Assembly (NCBI RefSeq): GCF_017315725.1
Contig: NZ_JAFLRG010000001.1
Span: 2,046,001-2,110,000, forward strand
From: Trinickia acidisoli
GTDB taxonomy: Bacteria > Pseudomonadota > Gammaproteobacteria > Burkholderiales > Burkholderiaceae
DNA length: 64,000 nucleotides
Reading direction: 5' to 3'
The notes under the pieces are model-generated. The model saw nothing but the letters and a program-made list of their open reading frames with translations, searched no databases and was not told the DNA's origin. The position numbers were made by a program, and so were the translations under genes. Of the stretch, positions 38,115 through 47,824 are shown piece by piece; position 1 is the first letter of the stretch, and the number at the start of each line of letters is the position of its first letter.

Positions 38115-39062
38115 ATGACTGAAACGAATGCGGCGAATGCAACGAAGTGCCTCGGCGTGGTGGCGGTCGTCGGCAGCTTGAACATGGATCTCGTCGTGCG
38201 CGTGCCACGCCTGCCCGCGGCCGGAGAAACGCTCGCCGGGCACGCGTTTGCACAGGTAGCCGGCGGCAAGGGCGGCAACCAGGCGGTCGCGGCCGCACGC
38301 CTCGGCGCGCGCGTGGCGATGATCGGTTGTGTCGGCGCGGACGGTAACGGCGCTTTACTGCGCGCCGGCCTCGAGGCCGAGGGCATCGATTGCGGGGCGC
38401 TCGCCACCTGCGATGCCGTGCCGACGGGCGTCGCCCTGATCGCCGTCGACGAGGCCGGGCGCAACTCGATCATCATCGTCGCAGGCGGCAACGGCGAACT
38501 GACGGACGCGGACATTGCCCGCCATGAATCGCTGCTGTCCGAGGCCAGTGTGCTCGTTTGCCAGCTCGAAACGCCGCCGAGTACGGTGCATGCGGCAATC
38601 GACGCGGGCCGGCGTCTCGGCAAGACAGTCATTCTCAATCCTGCCCCGGCGATGGGACCATTGCCCGGCGCATGGCTGCCGCTCGTCGATTACTTGATCC
38701 CGAACGAAGTGGAGGCTGCCGCGCTGACCGGCATGCCGATCGGCTCGCCGGCGCAAGCGGCCGATGCCGCGCAAGCACTGCGCAGCCAAGGCGCGCGCAA
38801 CGTGCTGATCACGCTGGGCGCGTCCGGTGTCTTGGCGGCGCTCGAGTCGGGCACCACGCATTTCGAGGCCCCCCGCGTGACGGCTGTCGACACGACGGCG
38901 GCCGGCGATACGTTCATCGGCGCGTTTGCCGCGCAACTCGCGGGCGGCGTCGCGGTGGATGACGCAGTGCGCTTCGCGCAACGCGCGGCGGCGCTGTCGG
39001 TGACCCGCCCGGGCGCGCAACCGTCCATTCCCACCCTCGCCGAACTCGACTCGGCGCGTTGA
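38115..39062 (+). CDS. rbsK: Ribokinase (PfkB family)
   Basis: 315 residues. It phosphorylates D-ribose to ribose-5-phosphate in the cytosol. The N-terminal PfkB signature is GSLNMDLVVRVPRLPAAGET..AGGKGGNQAVAAARLGARVAMIGCVG. The second signature and catalytic Asp are in DTTAAGDTFIGAFAAQL. LNPAPA and NEVEAAALTG are also typical of ribokinase. It is the last gene of the rbs operon, 42 nt after rbsR. No rbsD pyranase gene is seen in the operon. Confidence 0.95.
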   Translation: MTETNAANATKCLGVVAVVGSLNMDLVVRVPRLPAAGETLAGHAFAQVAGGKGGNQAVAAARLGARVAMIGCVGADGNGALLRAGLEAEGIDCGALATCDAVPTGVALIAVDEAGRNSIIIVAGGNGELTDADIARHESLLSEASVLVCQLETPPSTVHAAIDAGRRLGKTVILNPAPAMGPLPGAWLPLVDYLIPNEVEAAALTGMPIGSPAQAADAAQALRSQGARNVLITLGASGVLAALESGTTHFEAPRVTAVDTTAAGDTFIGAFAAQLAGGVAVDDAVRFAQRAAALSVTRPGAQPSIPTLAELDSAR

Positions 39063-39067
39063 CGTTC

Positions 39068-39086
39068 GGCGAGCGCAACGCTCGCC
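39068..39086 (+). terminator. Hairpin after rbsK
   Basis: GGCGAGCG at 39068-39075, loop CAA, CGCTCGCC at 39079-39086: a tight 8-bp stem 5 nt after the rbsK stop. There is no clear U-tract, only GCCTTCG. Confidence 0.5.
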
Positions 39087-39279
39087 GCCTTCGTCCGCAA
39101 TCCTCAGTCTATTGACGCTGACTATCCTCGATTACGCACCCATTCATCGCATTAATTAGTTCTCCTCAAGTCCTTCCACGCTTGGGCCGTAAACAATGAT
39201 CAGAGTGCACGCTTCCGTTGCTCGAAGGGGTAGCGAACGGTGCGTTCTCCCATCAAGGTTCTGATCAGAAGGACTCAGC

Positions 39280-41250
39280 ATGTTAAGAAATGGTATGTCG
39301 ATCAAAACGCGCATCGGTTTAGCGATGGCGTTTTTATCCGCGCTGCTGCTCGCCCTCGGCACGCTCGGCTTGTCGGGCATGGGCAAGGCGAGCAACGCGA
39401 CACGCGACATCTATCAGAACCAGATGCCGAGCGCGGTAGCGATCGAGATGGCGGAAAGTTACGCGGCGCGCGAACGGCTTGCGCTCGATCGCGCCGCCAT
39501 GCACGCGGGCCAGGCTGACGAGACGAAAAAGAACTTCGACCGCGCCGCGGTGCTTCGCGCGACGTCGGACGGTTGGTGGAAAAAGTATCAAGACTTGCCG
39601 CGCGATTCGGACGAAGACAAGCTTTTGCAGGACGTCGTCGCGAAACGCGAAGCGCTGCAAGGGGTCATTTCCAATTACGTCGACGCGATCAATGCGAACG
39701 ACCACGACAAAATCCTTAGTACTGCCGACGATCTCCAAATCGCTTTTGTCGCATTGTCGAAAAGCGACGACGCCTTGAGCAAACTGCAATTTTCGCAATC
39801 GAAAGCAGAATTTAACGCTTCGCAAGCGAACTACGACACTTTCCGTCTCGTGACGACAGTCCTGCTCGTGGCGGCACTCGCCGCGGCCCTTTGGTCCTAC
39901 CTGAACCTGCGAGCGGCGATCGCGAAGCCGCTTGGCGATGCGCTTTCCTATTTCGAAGCGATCGCGTCGGGCGACTTGCGCAAACCAATCATCGTGCGCA
40001 CACGCGACGAAATGGGGCTCATGCTCGACGGTCTGGCGAAGATGCAACACAGCCTGACCGACACCGTGCGTACGGTCCGAAGCGGCAGCGAATCGATTGC
40101 ATCGGCGACGAAAGAGATCGCGGCGGGCAACCTCGACTTGTCCTCACGCACCGAAGAGCAAGCCGCATCGCTGCAAGAAACGACCTCGAGCATGGACCAC
40201 TTGACGGACACCGTCCGGCAAAACGCCGAGAACGCGCGGCAGGCGAGTGCACTGGCCGCGAACGCATCGGACATCGCCAACAAGGGCAACGAAGTGGTTG
40301 GGCAGGTCGTCGGCACGATGGGCGAGATCAACGACAGCTCGGCCAAGATCGCGGACATCATCACGATCATCGAAGGCATCGCCTTCCAAACGAACATTCT
40401 CGCGCTGAACGCGGCCGTCGAAGCCGCGCGTGCCGGAGAGCAAGGGCGCGGTTTCGCGGTTGTCGCCGGCGAAGTGCGTGCGCTCGCGCAACGCTCCTCG
40501 GGCGCGGCAAAGGAAATCAAGACGCTTATCGATACCTCGGTCGAACGCGTGCGTTCGGGATCGGCGCTCGTGGGCGAGGCCGGCCGCACCATGGAAGAAA
40601 TCATCGCTGCCGTGCAGCGCGTGACGGACATCATGGGCGAAATCGCCGCGGCCTCCGAAGAGCAGAACGGCGGGATCGGCGAGGTCGCGCGGGCGGTCTC
40701 GCAGATGGACCAAGTCACGCAGCAGAACGCAGCCCTCGTCGAGCAAGCGTCAGCTGCGGCGCAATCGCTGCAGGAGCAGGCGGAGCGCCTTCGCACGGCC
40801 GTCAGCGTGTTCCAACTCGCCGACGATACGGGCGGATGGCACGCGTCGCCGAATCGCTCGGTGCCGATGATCGATGCAGGCGCATCGAAGCCGAGCGCGA
40901 AGCAGATGGGCGCGAGCAGCCAGATGGCCAAGCGCGGCCATTCGCCGATTCACGCGCGCCCGACGCGCCCCATTGCCGCACCATCGCCTAAGCGAGCGGC
41001 TGCGCTGCCTAACACCAAGCCGACGACGTCGGCCGTAGCAGTCGCAACGCATGCCGAGCGGGCCGCCGCCGTGGCCTCCAAGCCTTCGATCGCGCCGGCA
41101 CCGCGAGCCCATACCCCAACGCCAACGGCCGAATCGAAACCCGTGGTCGCCGATCAGTCGGCTGTTTCCGCATCGGCACCCGCTCGCAAGGTCGCCTCAT
41201 CGGCGGCCCCATCGAGCACGACATCGAACGACGACTGGGAAACGTTCTAA
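39280..41250 (+). CDS. Methyl-accepting chemotaxis protein with CheR/CheB tether
   Basis: 656 residues. The start has AGAAGGA 7 nt upstream. TM1 is at about 10-32, then a periplasmic four-helix-bundle-type sensor (about 33-188), TM2 at about 188-208 ([19 protein letters not shown]), and HAMP at about 209-262. The methylation and signalling helices follow, with the conserved hairpin tip [44 protein letters not shown] at about 364-405. A low-complexity Pro/Ala/Ser linker of about 110 residues ends in DDWETF, matching the x-W-x-x-F pentapeptide that recruits CheR and CheB. It is a Tsr-like class; its ligand is unknown. No che genes are adjacent. Confidence 0.94.
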   Translation: MLRNGMSIKTRIGLAMAFLSALLLALGTLGLSGMGKASNATRDIYQNQMPSAVAIEMAESYAARERLALDRAAMHAGQADETKKNFDRAAVLRATSDGWWKKYQDLPRDSDEDKLLQDVVAKREALQGVISNYVDAINANDHDKILSTADDLQIAFVALSKSDDALSKLQFSQSKAEFNASQANYDTFRLVTTVLLVAALAAALWSYLNLRAAIAKPLGDALSYFEAIASGDLRKPIIVRTRDEMGLMLDGLAKMQHSLTDTVRTVRSGSESIASATKEIAAGNLDLSSRTEEQAASLQETTSSMDHLTDTVRQNAENARQASALAANASDIANKGNEVVGQVVGTMGEINDSSAKIADIITIIEGIAFQTNILALNAAVEAARAGEQGRGFAVVAGEVRALAQRSSGAAKEIKTLIDTSVERVRSGSALVGEAGRTMEEIIAAVQRVTDIMGEIAAASEEQNGGIGEVARAVSQMDQVTQQNAALVEQASAAAQSLQEQAERLRTAVSVFQLADDTGGWHASPNRSVPMIDAGASKPSAKQMGASSQMAKRGHSPIHARPTRPIAAPSPKRAAALPNTKPTTSAVAVATHAERAAAVASKPSIAPAPRAHTPTPTAESKPVVADQSAVSASAPARKVASSAAPSSTTSNDDWETF

Positions 41251-41309
41251 CGACCTCTGCCAAAGGCTGGTTTCGCTCTTTGCTCTTCGTCGTGCGCCGG
41301 AGGGCGCCG

Positions 41310-41346
41310 CGGGCCCGTACGCTTCTCGATGAAGCGCCCGGGCCCG
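41310..41346 (+). terminator. Terminator-like hairpin after the chemoreceptor
   Basis: CGGGCCC (41310-41316) pairs with GGGCCCG (41340-41346), and CGCTTC (41320-41325) pairs with GAAGCG (41331-41336). A 3x3 internal loop and a 5-nt terminal loop complete the structure. It lies about 60 nt after the stop and has no U-run. Confidence 0.4.
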
Positions 41347-42013
41347 TCTCACATCCGGCCCTAAAAAAGCAATCAACCGAAACGACCCGAGACGAAAAGC
41401 AGCGAGAGGCAGCACAATCGGTTTGTCGAACGTGTCCGCGCGTCGTCGCCAGTTCTTCAAAAACTTGTAACCGATGCATACAGGTGTCATCGAAAACGCC
41501 AGGTGCCGCGTATACGGATAAAGGCAGCGGGCGATCAGACACAGGATGCGATGGCGAACATGCGAGCAGGCATCGCGCGTGCAAAAGGGGCGATGACCGA
41601 GCATGGCGACACGCGTGGTGGGATCGCAGCCACACCGCCTCGACAGTTCGAAGCGGGAGCGCGCGGTTGCCGTTATGTGAGACACGCGCGCATTGCGGTG
41701 CTACCGCACGAAGCGACGACGGTGGCGCGGGCGGTATGCGTTCGCGTGGCCTACGTTGAGTGCAAGGAGACGCGGGCGGGAACGAACCCGATGCTGTGCG
41801 CGAGATTGCAGCGATGCGGCATGCGTGAGAGGCAGGCTGAAGATTGTAGGCGAGTGTGTGCGTATCTCCAAGCTAGGACACACATGTAGAAAGGTAGGGC
41901 AAAGGAGGTCGTGAAAAATAATTTAAAAGGGTTTAGGATGAATTCGAGCGAGGTCGTTTCGGTATAGCCTTCCGGAAGGCGACATCGTCCGCAGACTTAG
42001 GCGAGGAGGTAGC
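41347..42013 (+). other. Gene-poor leader region upstream of prkA
   Basis: About 670 bp with only short unconvincing open frames. Near its end a perfect Shine-Dalgarno-like AAAGGAGGT (41901-41909) is not spaced for any credible start codon, and an AT-rich patch follows (41911-41940). prkA has its own GAGGAGGT about 5 nt before the ATG at 42014. The region probably holds the prkA promoter and a long 5' leader. I could not identify sigma-54 or sigma-70 boxes with confidence. Confidence 0.5.
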
Positions 42014-43936
42014 ATGGATATTTACAGCAGCTTCGCGAACCGCTTCGAGAAAACCCGAGAGGAGGAGCTCTCGCTCGAGGAGTACCTCGCGCTCTGCAAA
42101 AACAATCCCGCCGCGTACGCGACGGCCAGCGAACGCATGTTGACGGCGATCGGGGAGCCAGAGCAGGTCGACACGCGCCATGAACCCCGCTTGTCGCGGA
42201 TCTTCGCGAACAAGGTCATCAAGGTATACCCCGCGTTTCGAGAGTTCTACGGCATGGAGGACGTGATCGAGCAGGTGGTCGCGTATTTCCGTCATGCCGC
42301 GCAGGGTCTCGAAGAAAAGAAGCAAATTCTTTATCTGCTCGGCCCGGTGGGCGGCGGCAAATCGTCGATCGCCGAGCGTCTGAAGCAGTTGATGGAACGC
42401 GTGCCGTTCTATTCGATCAAGGGCTCGCCGGTCAACGAATCTCCGTTGGGGCTTTTCGATTACGACGAAGACGGCGCGGTCCTCGAAGAACAGTACGGCA
42501 TTCCGCGCCGCTACCTCAAGAGCATCTTGAGCCCGTGGGCCGTGAAGCGCCTGCACGAGTACAACGGCGACATCCGCAAGTTTCGCGTCGTGCGCCGCTA
42601 CCCCTCGATCCTGCGGCAGATCGGGATCGCGAAGACGGAGCCGGGCGACGAGAACAATCAGGACATCTCGTCGCTCGTGGGCAAGGTCGACATTCGCAAG
42701 CTCGAACAGTACGCGCAGGACGATGCCGACGCCTACAGTTATTCGGGCGGGTTGTGCCTAGCCAATCAAGGCTTGCTTGAGTTCGTGGAAATGTTCAAGG
42801 CGCCGATCAAGGTGCTGCATCCGCTGCTCACCGCGACGCAGGAAGGCAACTTCAAGGGCACGGAAGGGTTTGGTGCGATTCCGTTCGAAGGCATCATCCT
42901 CGCGCACTCGAACGAATCGGAGTGGAAAGCGTTCCGCAATAACCGTAACAACGAAGCGTTGCTCGACCGGATTTTCGTGGTCAAGGTGCCGTACTGCCTG
43001 CGCGTGTCCGAAGAGATCAAGATCTACGAGAAGCTGATCCGCAACTCGTCGCTGGCTCAGGCCATCTGCGCACCGGGTACGTTGAAGATGATGGCGCAGT
43101 TCTCGGCGCTCACGCGCTTACAGGAGCCCGAGAATTCGAACCTGTTCTCGAAGATGCAGGTCTACGACGGCGAAAACTTGAAGGACACCGATCCGAAAGC
43201 GAAGTCGTACCAAGAATATCGCGATTACGCCGGTGTCGACGAAGGAATGACGGGCGTCTCGACGCGGTTCGCCTTCAAGATTCTCTCGCGCGTGTTCAAC
43301 TTCGATACGAGCGAAGTGGCGGCGAATCCGGTGCACCTGATGTACGTGCTCGAGCAGCAAATCGAGCGCGAGCAATTCCCACCGGAAACCGAGCAAAAGT
43401 ATCTGTCGTTCGTGAAGGAACTGCTGGCGTCGCGTTACGCCGAGTTCATCGGCAAGGAGATCCAAACCGCGTATCTCGAGTCGTATTCGGAATACGGTCA
43501 GAACATTTTCGACCGGTACGTCACGTATGCCGATTTCTGGATCCAGGATCAGGAGTTTCGCGATCATGACACGGGCGAAAGCTTCGACCGCGCCGCGTTG
43601 AATGCCGAACTCGAAAAGATCGAGAAGCCGGCCGGCATCAGCAACCCGAAGGATTTCCGCAACGAAATCGTGAACTTCGTACTGCGTGCTCGCGCGGCCA
43701 ACGGTGGCAAGAATCCGGCTTGGATCAGCTACGAGAAGCTGCGCGTCGTCATCGAAAAGAAGATGTTCTCGAACACGGAGGAATTGCTGCCCGTCATTTC
43801 GTTCAATGCCAAGGGTTCCGCCGAGGAGCAGCGCAAGCACGAAGATTTCGTCAATCGCATGGTCACCAAAGGCTATACGCCGAAACAGGTGCGCTTGCTC
43901 TGCGACTGGTATCTGCGCGTGCGCAAGTCGTCGTAA
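42014..43936 (+). CDS. prkA: PrkA-type serine protein kinase (YeaG)
   Basis: 640 residues. The N-terminal PrkA AAA+ domain has Walker A GPVGGGKSS at about 110-118, and downstream LTATQEGNFKGTEGFGAIPFEGIILAHSNESEW (a Walker B/sensor-like region). The C-terminal kinase-like domain spans about 400-640. In E. coli, YeaG with YeaH is induced in stationary phase and nitrogen starvation and tunes metabolism; it has been described as a Ser kinase and, in some work, an AAA+ protease. It is the first gene of prkA-yeaH-spoVR, a widely conserved trio. The strong GAGGAGGT ribosome site suggests high expression. The protein is cytosolic. Confidence 0.96.
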   Translation: MDIYSSFANRFEKTREEELSLEEYLALCKNNPAAYATASERMLTAIGEPEQVDTRHEPRLSRIFANKVIKVYPAFREFYGMEDVIEQVVAYFRHAAQGLEEKKQILYLLGPVGGGKSSIAERLKQLMERVPFYSIKGSPVNESPLGLFDYDEDGAVLEEQYGIPRRYLKSILSPWAVKRLHEYNGDIRKFRVVRRYPSILRQIGIAKTEPGDENNQDISSLVGKVDIRKLEQYAQDDADAYSYSGGLCLANQGLLEFVEMFKAPIKVLHPLLTATQEGNFKGTEGFGAIPFEGIILAHSNESEWKAFRNNRNNEALLDRIFVVKVPYCLRVSEEIKIYEKLIRNSSLAQAICAPGTLKMMAQFSALTRLQEPENSNLFSKMQVYDGENLKDTDPKAKSYQEYRDYAGVDEGMTGVSTRFAFKILSRVFNFDTSEVAANPVHLMYVLEQQIEREQFPPETEQKYLSFVKELLASRYAEFIGKEIQTAYLESYSEYGQNIFDRYVTYADFWIQDQEFRDHDTGESFDRAALNAELEKIEKPAGISNPKDFRNEIVNFVLRARAANGGKNPAWISYEKLRVVIEKKMFSNTEELLPVISFNAKGSAEEQRKHEDFVNRMVTKGYTPKQVRLLCDWYLRVRKSS

Positions 43937-43970
43937 CGTTAACAGCAGGGCGAGTAGCAGCGTGTGCGAC

Positions 43971-43999
43971 GCGCTCGTGGGTTTGCCGCCCACGAGCGC
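43971..43999 (+). repeat. Intercistronic hairpin between prkA and yeaH
   Basis: GCGCTCGTGGG at 43971-43981 and CCCACGAGCGC at 43989-43999 form a perfect 11-bp stem with a 7-nt loop. A separate palindrome, GAAGCGCTTC, follows at 44004-44013. There is no U-tract, so it is probably an mRNA-stability or processing element, or a partial terminator, that sets the prkA:yeaH ratio. Confidence 0.55.
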
Positions 44000-44102
44000 C
44001 AACGAAGCGCTTCATGCGCCAAGCGACGCACGGCGCGCGGGCACGGCGCCTGCGCCAGGGCTCTTCGTGTCGCTTTCGGCAATTCGAAGCGGGAGACTGG
44101 AT

Positions 44103-45371
44103 GTGCTTCATCAAATCATCGACCGCAGGCTGGCTGGTAAGAACAAGAGCATTGCGAATCGCGAGCGCTTTTTGCGTCGCGTAAAAAACTACATTCGGCG
44201 TGCCGTATCAGAGGCGGTGCGCGATCGCAGCATCAAGGACATTCAAAACACGCAAAGCATTACGATTCCACGCAAGGACATCGTGGAGCCGCAGTTTCAT
44301 CATGGGCCGGGCGGGCGCCGCGAGATCGTGCATCCCGGCAACGAAGACTACGTGCGCGGCGACAAGATCCCGCGCCCGAGCGGCGGCAGCGGCGGAGGCG
44401 GAAGCCAAGCGAGCAACGAAGGCGAAGGGCAAGACGATTTCGTCTTCGAATTGAGCCGCGAAGAATTCATGCAGTACTTCTTCGACGATCTCGAACTGCC
44501 GCGCCTCGTGAAGACGCACCTGCTCGCCGTGCCGACGTGGAAAAACATCCGCGCGGGCTGGGCGGCCGAGGGCACGCCGAACAATATCGACGTCGTTCGC
44601 TCGCTGCGCAGCGCACTTGGCCGGCGCATTGCGCTCGGCGCGCCGCTCGTGAACCAACTGCATGAGTTGGAGCGTCAGTACGAAGTACTTTCGAACGAGC
44701 CGGGCGATCACTCCGAGGAACTCAAGCGGCTCGAAGAAGAGCTTCACCACCTGCGCGGCAGAATCTGGCGGATCCCGTTCATCGACCCGTTCGATCTGCG
44801 CTACGTCAATCGCGTCAAGCAGCCGCAACCGTCGAGCCAAGCGGTCATGTTCTGCCTGATGGACGTGTCGGGTTCGATGGACGAGCAACGCAAGGATTTG
44901 TCCAAGCGCTTCTTCATCCTGCTCTATTTGTTCCTCAAGCGTAACTACGAAAAAATCGAAGTCGTTTTCATCCGCCACCATACGCGGGCGGAAGAGGTGG
45001 ACGAAGAAACGTTCTTTCATTCGACGGAAAGCGGCGGGACGGTGGTGTCGAGCGCGCTCGAGCTCATGCGCAAGATCCAAAACGAGCGCTATTCGCCGAC
45101 TGAATGGAACATTTACGGCGCTCAGGCGTCTGACGGCGACAACTGGACCGACGATTCGCCGAAGTGCCGTCGCATCCTGCAGGACGACATCCTGACAAAG
45201 GCGCGGTACTTCGCCTATATTCAAGTCGCGCCCGAAGAGCAGAATTTGTGGCTCGAGTACGCACAACTCGCGATGACGGAGCCTCATCTGGCGATGAAAA
45301 AGGTGGATGCCGCGGCTGACATCTACCCCGTTTTTCGGGAGTTGTTCGAAAAGCAGGTGGCAGCCTCATGA
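44103..45371 (+). CDS. yeaH: YeaH/DUF444 family protein
   Basis: 422 residues if begun at GTG 44103, with GGGAGA 7-8 nt upstream. This gives MLHQIIDRRLAGKNKSIANRERFLRRVKNYIRRAV, the conserved family start; E. coli YeaH is 427 residues. The N-terminal half is charged, with a Gly/Ser-rich linker (about 92-108). The C-terminal half is a von Willebrand A-like domain with the MIDAS pattern MDVSGSMDE and a later SGGTVVSSALELM. It is a partner of PrkA. Its stop overlaps the spoVR start by 4 nt (ATGA), so translation is coupled. Confidence 0.94.
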   Translation: MLHQIIDRRLAGKNKSIANRERFLRRVKNYIRRAVSEAVRDRSIKDIQNTQSITIPRKDIVEPQFHHGPGGRREIVHPGNEDYVRGDKIPRPSGGSGGGGSQASNEGEGQDDFVFELSREEFMQYFFDDLELPRLVKTHLLAVPTWKNIRAGWAAEGTPNNIDVVRSLRSALGRRIALGAPLVNQLHELERQYEVLSNEPGDHSEELKRLEEELHHLRGRIWRIPFIDPFDLRYVNRVKQPQPSSQAVMFCLMDVSGSMDEQRKDLSKRFFILLYLFLKRNYEKIEVVFIRHHTRAEEVDEETFFHSTESGGTVVSSALELMRKIQNERYSPTEWNIYGAQASDGDNWTDDSPKCRRILQDDILTKARYFAYIQVAPEEQNLWLEYAQLAMTEPHLAMKKVDAAADIYPVFRELFEKQVAAS

Positions 45372-47074
45372 GTACTAAGCATTTGCATAACGAGTCGCGC
45401 GGCTATCAGCCGGAGCGCCGCCGCAAGGGGGCGCACGAGCCGGGAACGCGTCACCATCAGCAGCACGCGAAGCCCGAGCCAGCCCACACTGAAACGCGAG
45501 GCCATACCGAAGAAGCACCTGCACCTGTTGTGGCTCAAAGGGAACCCCGTATGAACATCGCCGACCGCAGACCATTGCCGTGGCCGTCCGATTGGACCTT
45601 CGAGCTGATCGAAGAGTACGACACGCACATTGCGCAAGTCGCCGAACAATACGAGCTCGACGTGTACCCGATCCAGCTCGAGTTGATCAGCGCCGAGCAG
45701 ATGATGGACGCCTACGCGTCCGTCGGCATGCCCGTCAACTATCGGCATTGGTCGTTCGGCAAGCATTTCCTCTCGACCGAAAAAAGCTATCGCCGTGGCC
45801 AGATGGGTCTCGCCTACGAGATCGTCATCAATTCGAACCCCTGCATCGCGTATCTGATGGAAGAGAACACGATGACGATGCAGGCGCTCGTGATCGCGCA
45901 TGCGGCGTACGGCCATAATTCGTTCTTCAAGGGCAACTATCTGTTCCGCTTGTGGACCGATGCCCACGCGATCATCGACTACCTCGTTTACGGCAAGAAT
46001 TACATCGCCGAGTGCGAGGAGCGCTACGGCTTGGACAGGGTGGAGGAATTGCTCGACTCGTGCCATGCGTTGATGAACTACGGCGTCGATCGCTATAAGC
46101 GGCCGCAAAAGCTTTCGCTCGCCAAGGAAGGCGTGCTGCGGCGCGAGCGCGAAGCCTATCTGCAATCGCAAGTCAACGAACTCTGGCGCACGCTGCCTTC
46201 TCGTCACACGCCGCTGGCCGAAGAGGAGGAAGAACGCTACCCACCGGAGCCGCAAGAAAACCTGCTTTATTTCGCGGAGAAGAACGCACCGCTCCTAGAG
46301 CCGTGGGAGCGCGAGGTCATCCGGATCGTGCGCAAGATCGGACAGTACTTCTATCCGCAACGGCAGACGCAGGTCATGAACGAAGGCTGGGCCACCTTCT
46401 GGCACTACACGCTGCTCAACACGCTGTATCACCAAGGGCTACTCGAAGACGGCTTCATGATGGAGTTCTTGCATTCTCACAGCAACGTCATCTATCAGCC
46501 GCCCGTGACGAAACCGTACTACAGCGGCATGAACCCGTATGCGCTCGGCTTTTCGATGATGAGCGACATTCGCCGCATTTGCGAAGCGCCGACCGAAGAG
46601 GATCGCCGTTGGTTTCCCGACATCGCCGGCTCGCCGTGGCTGCAAACGCTGCACTACGCGATGCGCAACTTCAAGGACGAAAGCTTCATCGCGCAATATC
46701 TGTCGCCGCATCTGATTCGCGACATGCGCCTGTTCTCGGTGCTCGACGACGATACGCGCGATGCGCTCGAAGTGTCGGCCATTCACGACGACAGCGGCTA
46801 TCAGCACGTGCGCCAGTCGCTGTCGCGCCAGTACGACATGCATCATCGCGAGCCGAACATTCAAGTTTGGTCGGTCAATACGCGCGGCGACCGCAGTCTC
46901 ACACTGCGCCACTTCATGAGCGACAACCGGCACTTGGCGAGCGACAGCGAGGAAGTGCTCAAGCATATGGTGCGGCTCTGGCAATTCGACGTCTATCTCG
47001 AGAGCGTGGATGAGAACGGCACGGTCAGAAAGCGCTACGAGTGTCGATATACGCCGCCGGCGTTGCGGCTGTGA
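45368..47074 (+). CDS. SpoVR family protein (YcgB)
   Basis: 568 residues. After a low-complexity, His/Gln/Glu-rich N-terminal segment of about 60 residues, the SpoVR core starts at DWTFELIEEYDTHIAQVAEQYELDVYPIQ. It contains HWSFGKHFLSTEKSYRRGQMGLAYEIVINSNPCIAYLMEEN, VIAHAAYGHNSFF, VMNEGWATFWHYTLL and NPYALGFSMM. The family is named from Bacillus spore cortex formation but is common in non-sporulators together with PrkA and YeaH. The biochemical role is unknown. A second start at the Met before NIADRRPLPWPSDW would remove the extension. The end is convergent with the phosphoribosyltransferase gene, 32 nt away. Confidence 0.94.
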   Translation: MSTKHLHNESRGYQPERRRKGAHEPGTRHHQQHAKPEPAHTETRGHTEEAPAPVVAQREPRMNIADRRPLPWPSDWTFELIEEYDTHIAQVAEQYELDVYPIQLELISAEQMMDAYASVGMPVNYRHWSFGKHFLSTEKSYRRGQMGLAYEIVINSNPCIAYLMEENTMTMQALVIAHAAYGHNSFFKGNYLFRLWTDAHAIIDYLVYGKNYIAECEERYGLDRVEELLDSCHALMNYGVDRYKRPQKLSLAKEGVLRREREAYLQSQVNELWRTLPSRHTPLAEEEEERYPPEPQENLLYFAEKNAPLLEPWEREVIRIVRKIGQYFYPQRQTQVMNEGWATFWHYTLLNTLYHQGLLEDGFMMEFLHSHSNVIYQPPVTKPYYSGMNPYALGFSMMSDIRRICEAPTEEDRRWFPDIAGSPWLQTLHYAMRNFKDESFIAQYLSPHLIRDMRLFSVLDDDTRDALEVSAIHDDSGYQHVRQSLSRQYDMHHREPNIQVWSVNTRGDRSLTLRHFMSDNRHLASDSEEVLKHMVRLWQFDVYLESVDENGTVRKRYECRYTPPALRL

Positions 47075-47106
47075 CGATCGTGACCGCCGTTTGTCGCGGC
47101 TTGTAC

Positions 47107-47751
47107 CTAGCTGCTCCAAGCGCGGCGCAGCAGTTCGCGCACGTCGTCGTCGGTCGTTTCGCTGAAATCGTCGTAGTGCTGGCCAACGCTGAAGAAGAGG
47201 GCGGGTTGCGCGACGCAAACGAACGCGTTGACGATGTCCGTAAAGCCCGTTTCGATGCCGGCCGGCGCAACGGGGGCGGCGGCGACGATACGCGCAGGAT
47301 GAAGCGCATGTAGCGCGAGCACGGCCGCTTTCACTGTGGCACCGGTTGCCAAGCCGTCGTCCACGACCAAAACGGTGCGATCTTCCACCTGCGCCGGCGG
47401 ACGATTCCCTCGATATAGCGTTTCCCGTCTGGCCAGTTCCACCCGCTCTTGCGCAAGCACGGTGTCGAACTGCGCCTGCGAAACTTGCGCGGCGTGCATC
47501 GTGTCGCGCTCGATGTGCAAAGCGCCGCCCGAAGCAATCGCGCCCATGGCCAACTCCCTCTGGCCCGGCACGCCGATTTTTCGTACTGGAAGAACGTCGA
47601 GTTCGGCACCGAGCACCCTCGCAACTTCAAATGCCACAGGCACACCACCGCGCGGCAGCGCGAGAACCAGCGTGCGCTTCCCGGCTTCGCCGCGCAAACG
47701 CTCGGCGAGCATGCGGCCGGCTTCCATGCGATCTCTAAATAGCGCGTACAT
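47107..47751 (-). CDS. Phosphoribosyltransferase-family protein
   Basis: 214 residues. It is a type-I phosphoribosyltransferase fold of the predicted PRTase group (COG1926-like). LVLALPRGGVPVAFEVARVLGAELDVLPVRKIGVPGQRELAMGAIASGG forms the N-terminal half. The PRPP-binding loop is in VLVVDDGLATGATVKAAVLAL. The C-terminal region (GIETGFTDIVNAFVCVAQPALFFSVGQHYDDFSE) is typical. The nucleobase or other acceptor is unknown, and some members are proposed hydrolases. It is on the minus strand with the 2OG oxygenase gene 73 nt upstream. Confidence 0.9.
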   Translation of the reverse strand: MYALFRDRMEAGRMLAERLRGEAGKRTLVLALPRGGVPVAFEVARVLGAELDVLPVRKIGVPGQRELAMGAIASGGALHIERDTMHAAQVSQAQFDTVLAQERVELARRETLYRGNRPPAQVEDRTVLVVDDGLATGATVKAAVLALHALHPARIVAAAPVAPAGIETGFTDIVNAFVCVAQPALFFSVGQHYDDFSETTDDDVRELLRRAWSS

Positions 47752-47824
47752 TCGCGTGCCTGTAGCTCACCTATTCATCAGCGACGCCCGAAGGATCGAC
47801 TGACCGGCAACGGCGGCGCGTCCG

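Noticed and set aside
41911..41967. Very short open frames starting at GTG 41911 or ATG 41938
   Set aside because: The first is only 1-2 nt from the Shine-Dalgarno sequence and both encode fewer than 20 residues; no evidence of a real leader peptide.
44208..45287. 359-residue minus-strand open frame opposite yeaH
   Set aside because: Shadow of a conserved DUF444 gene.
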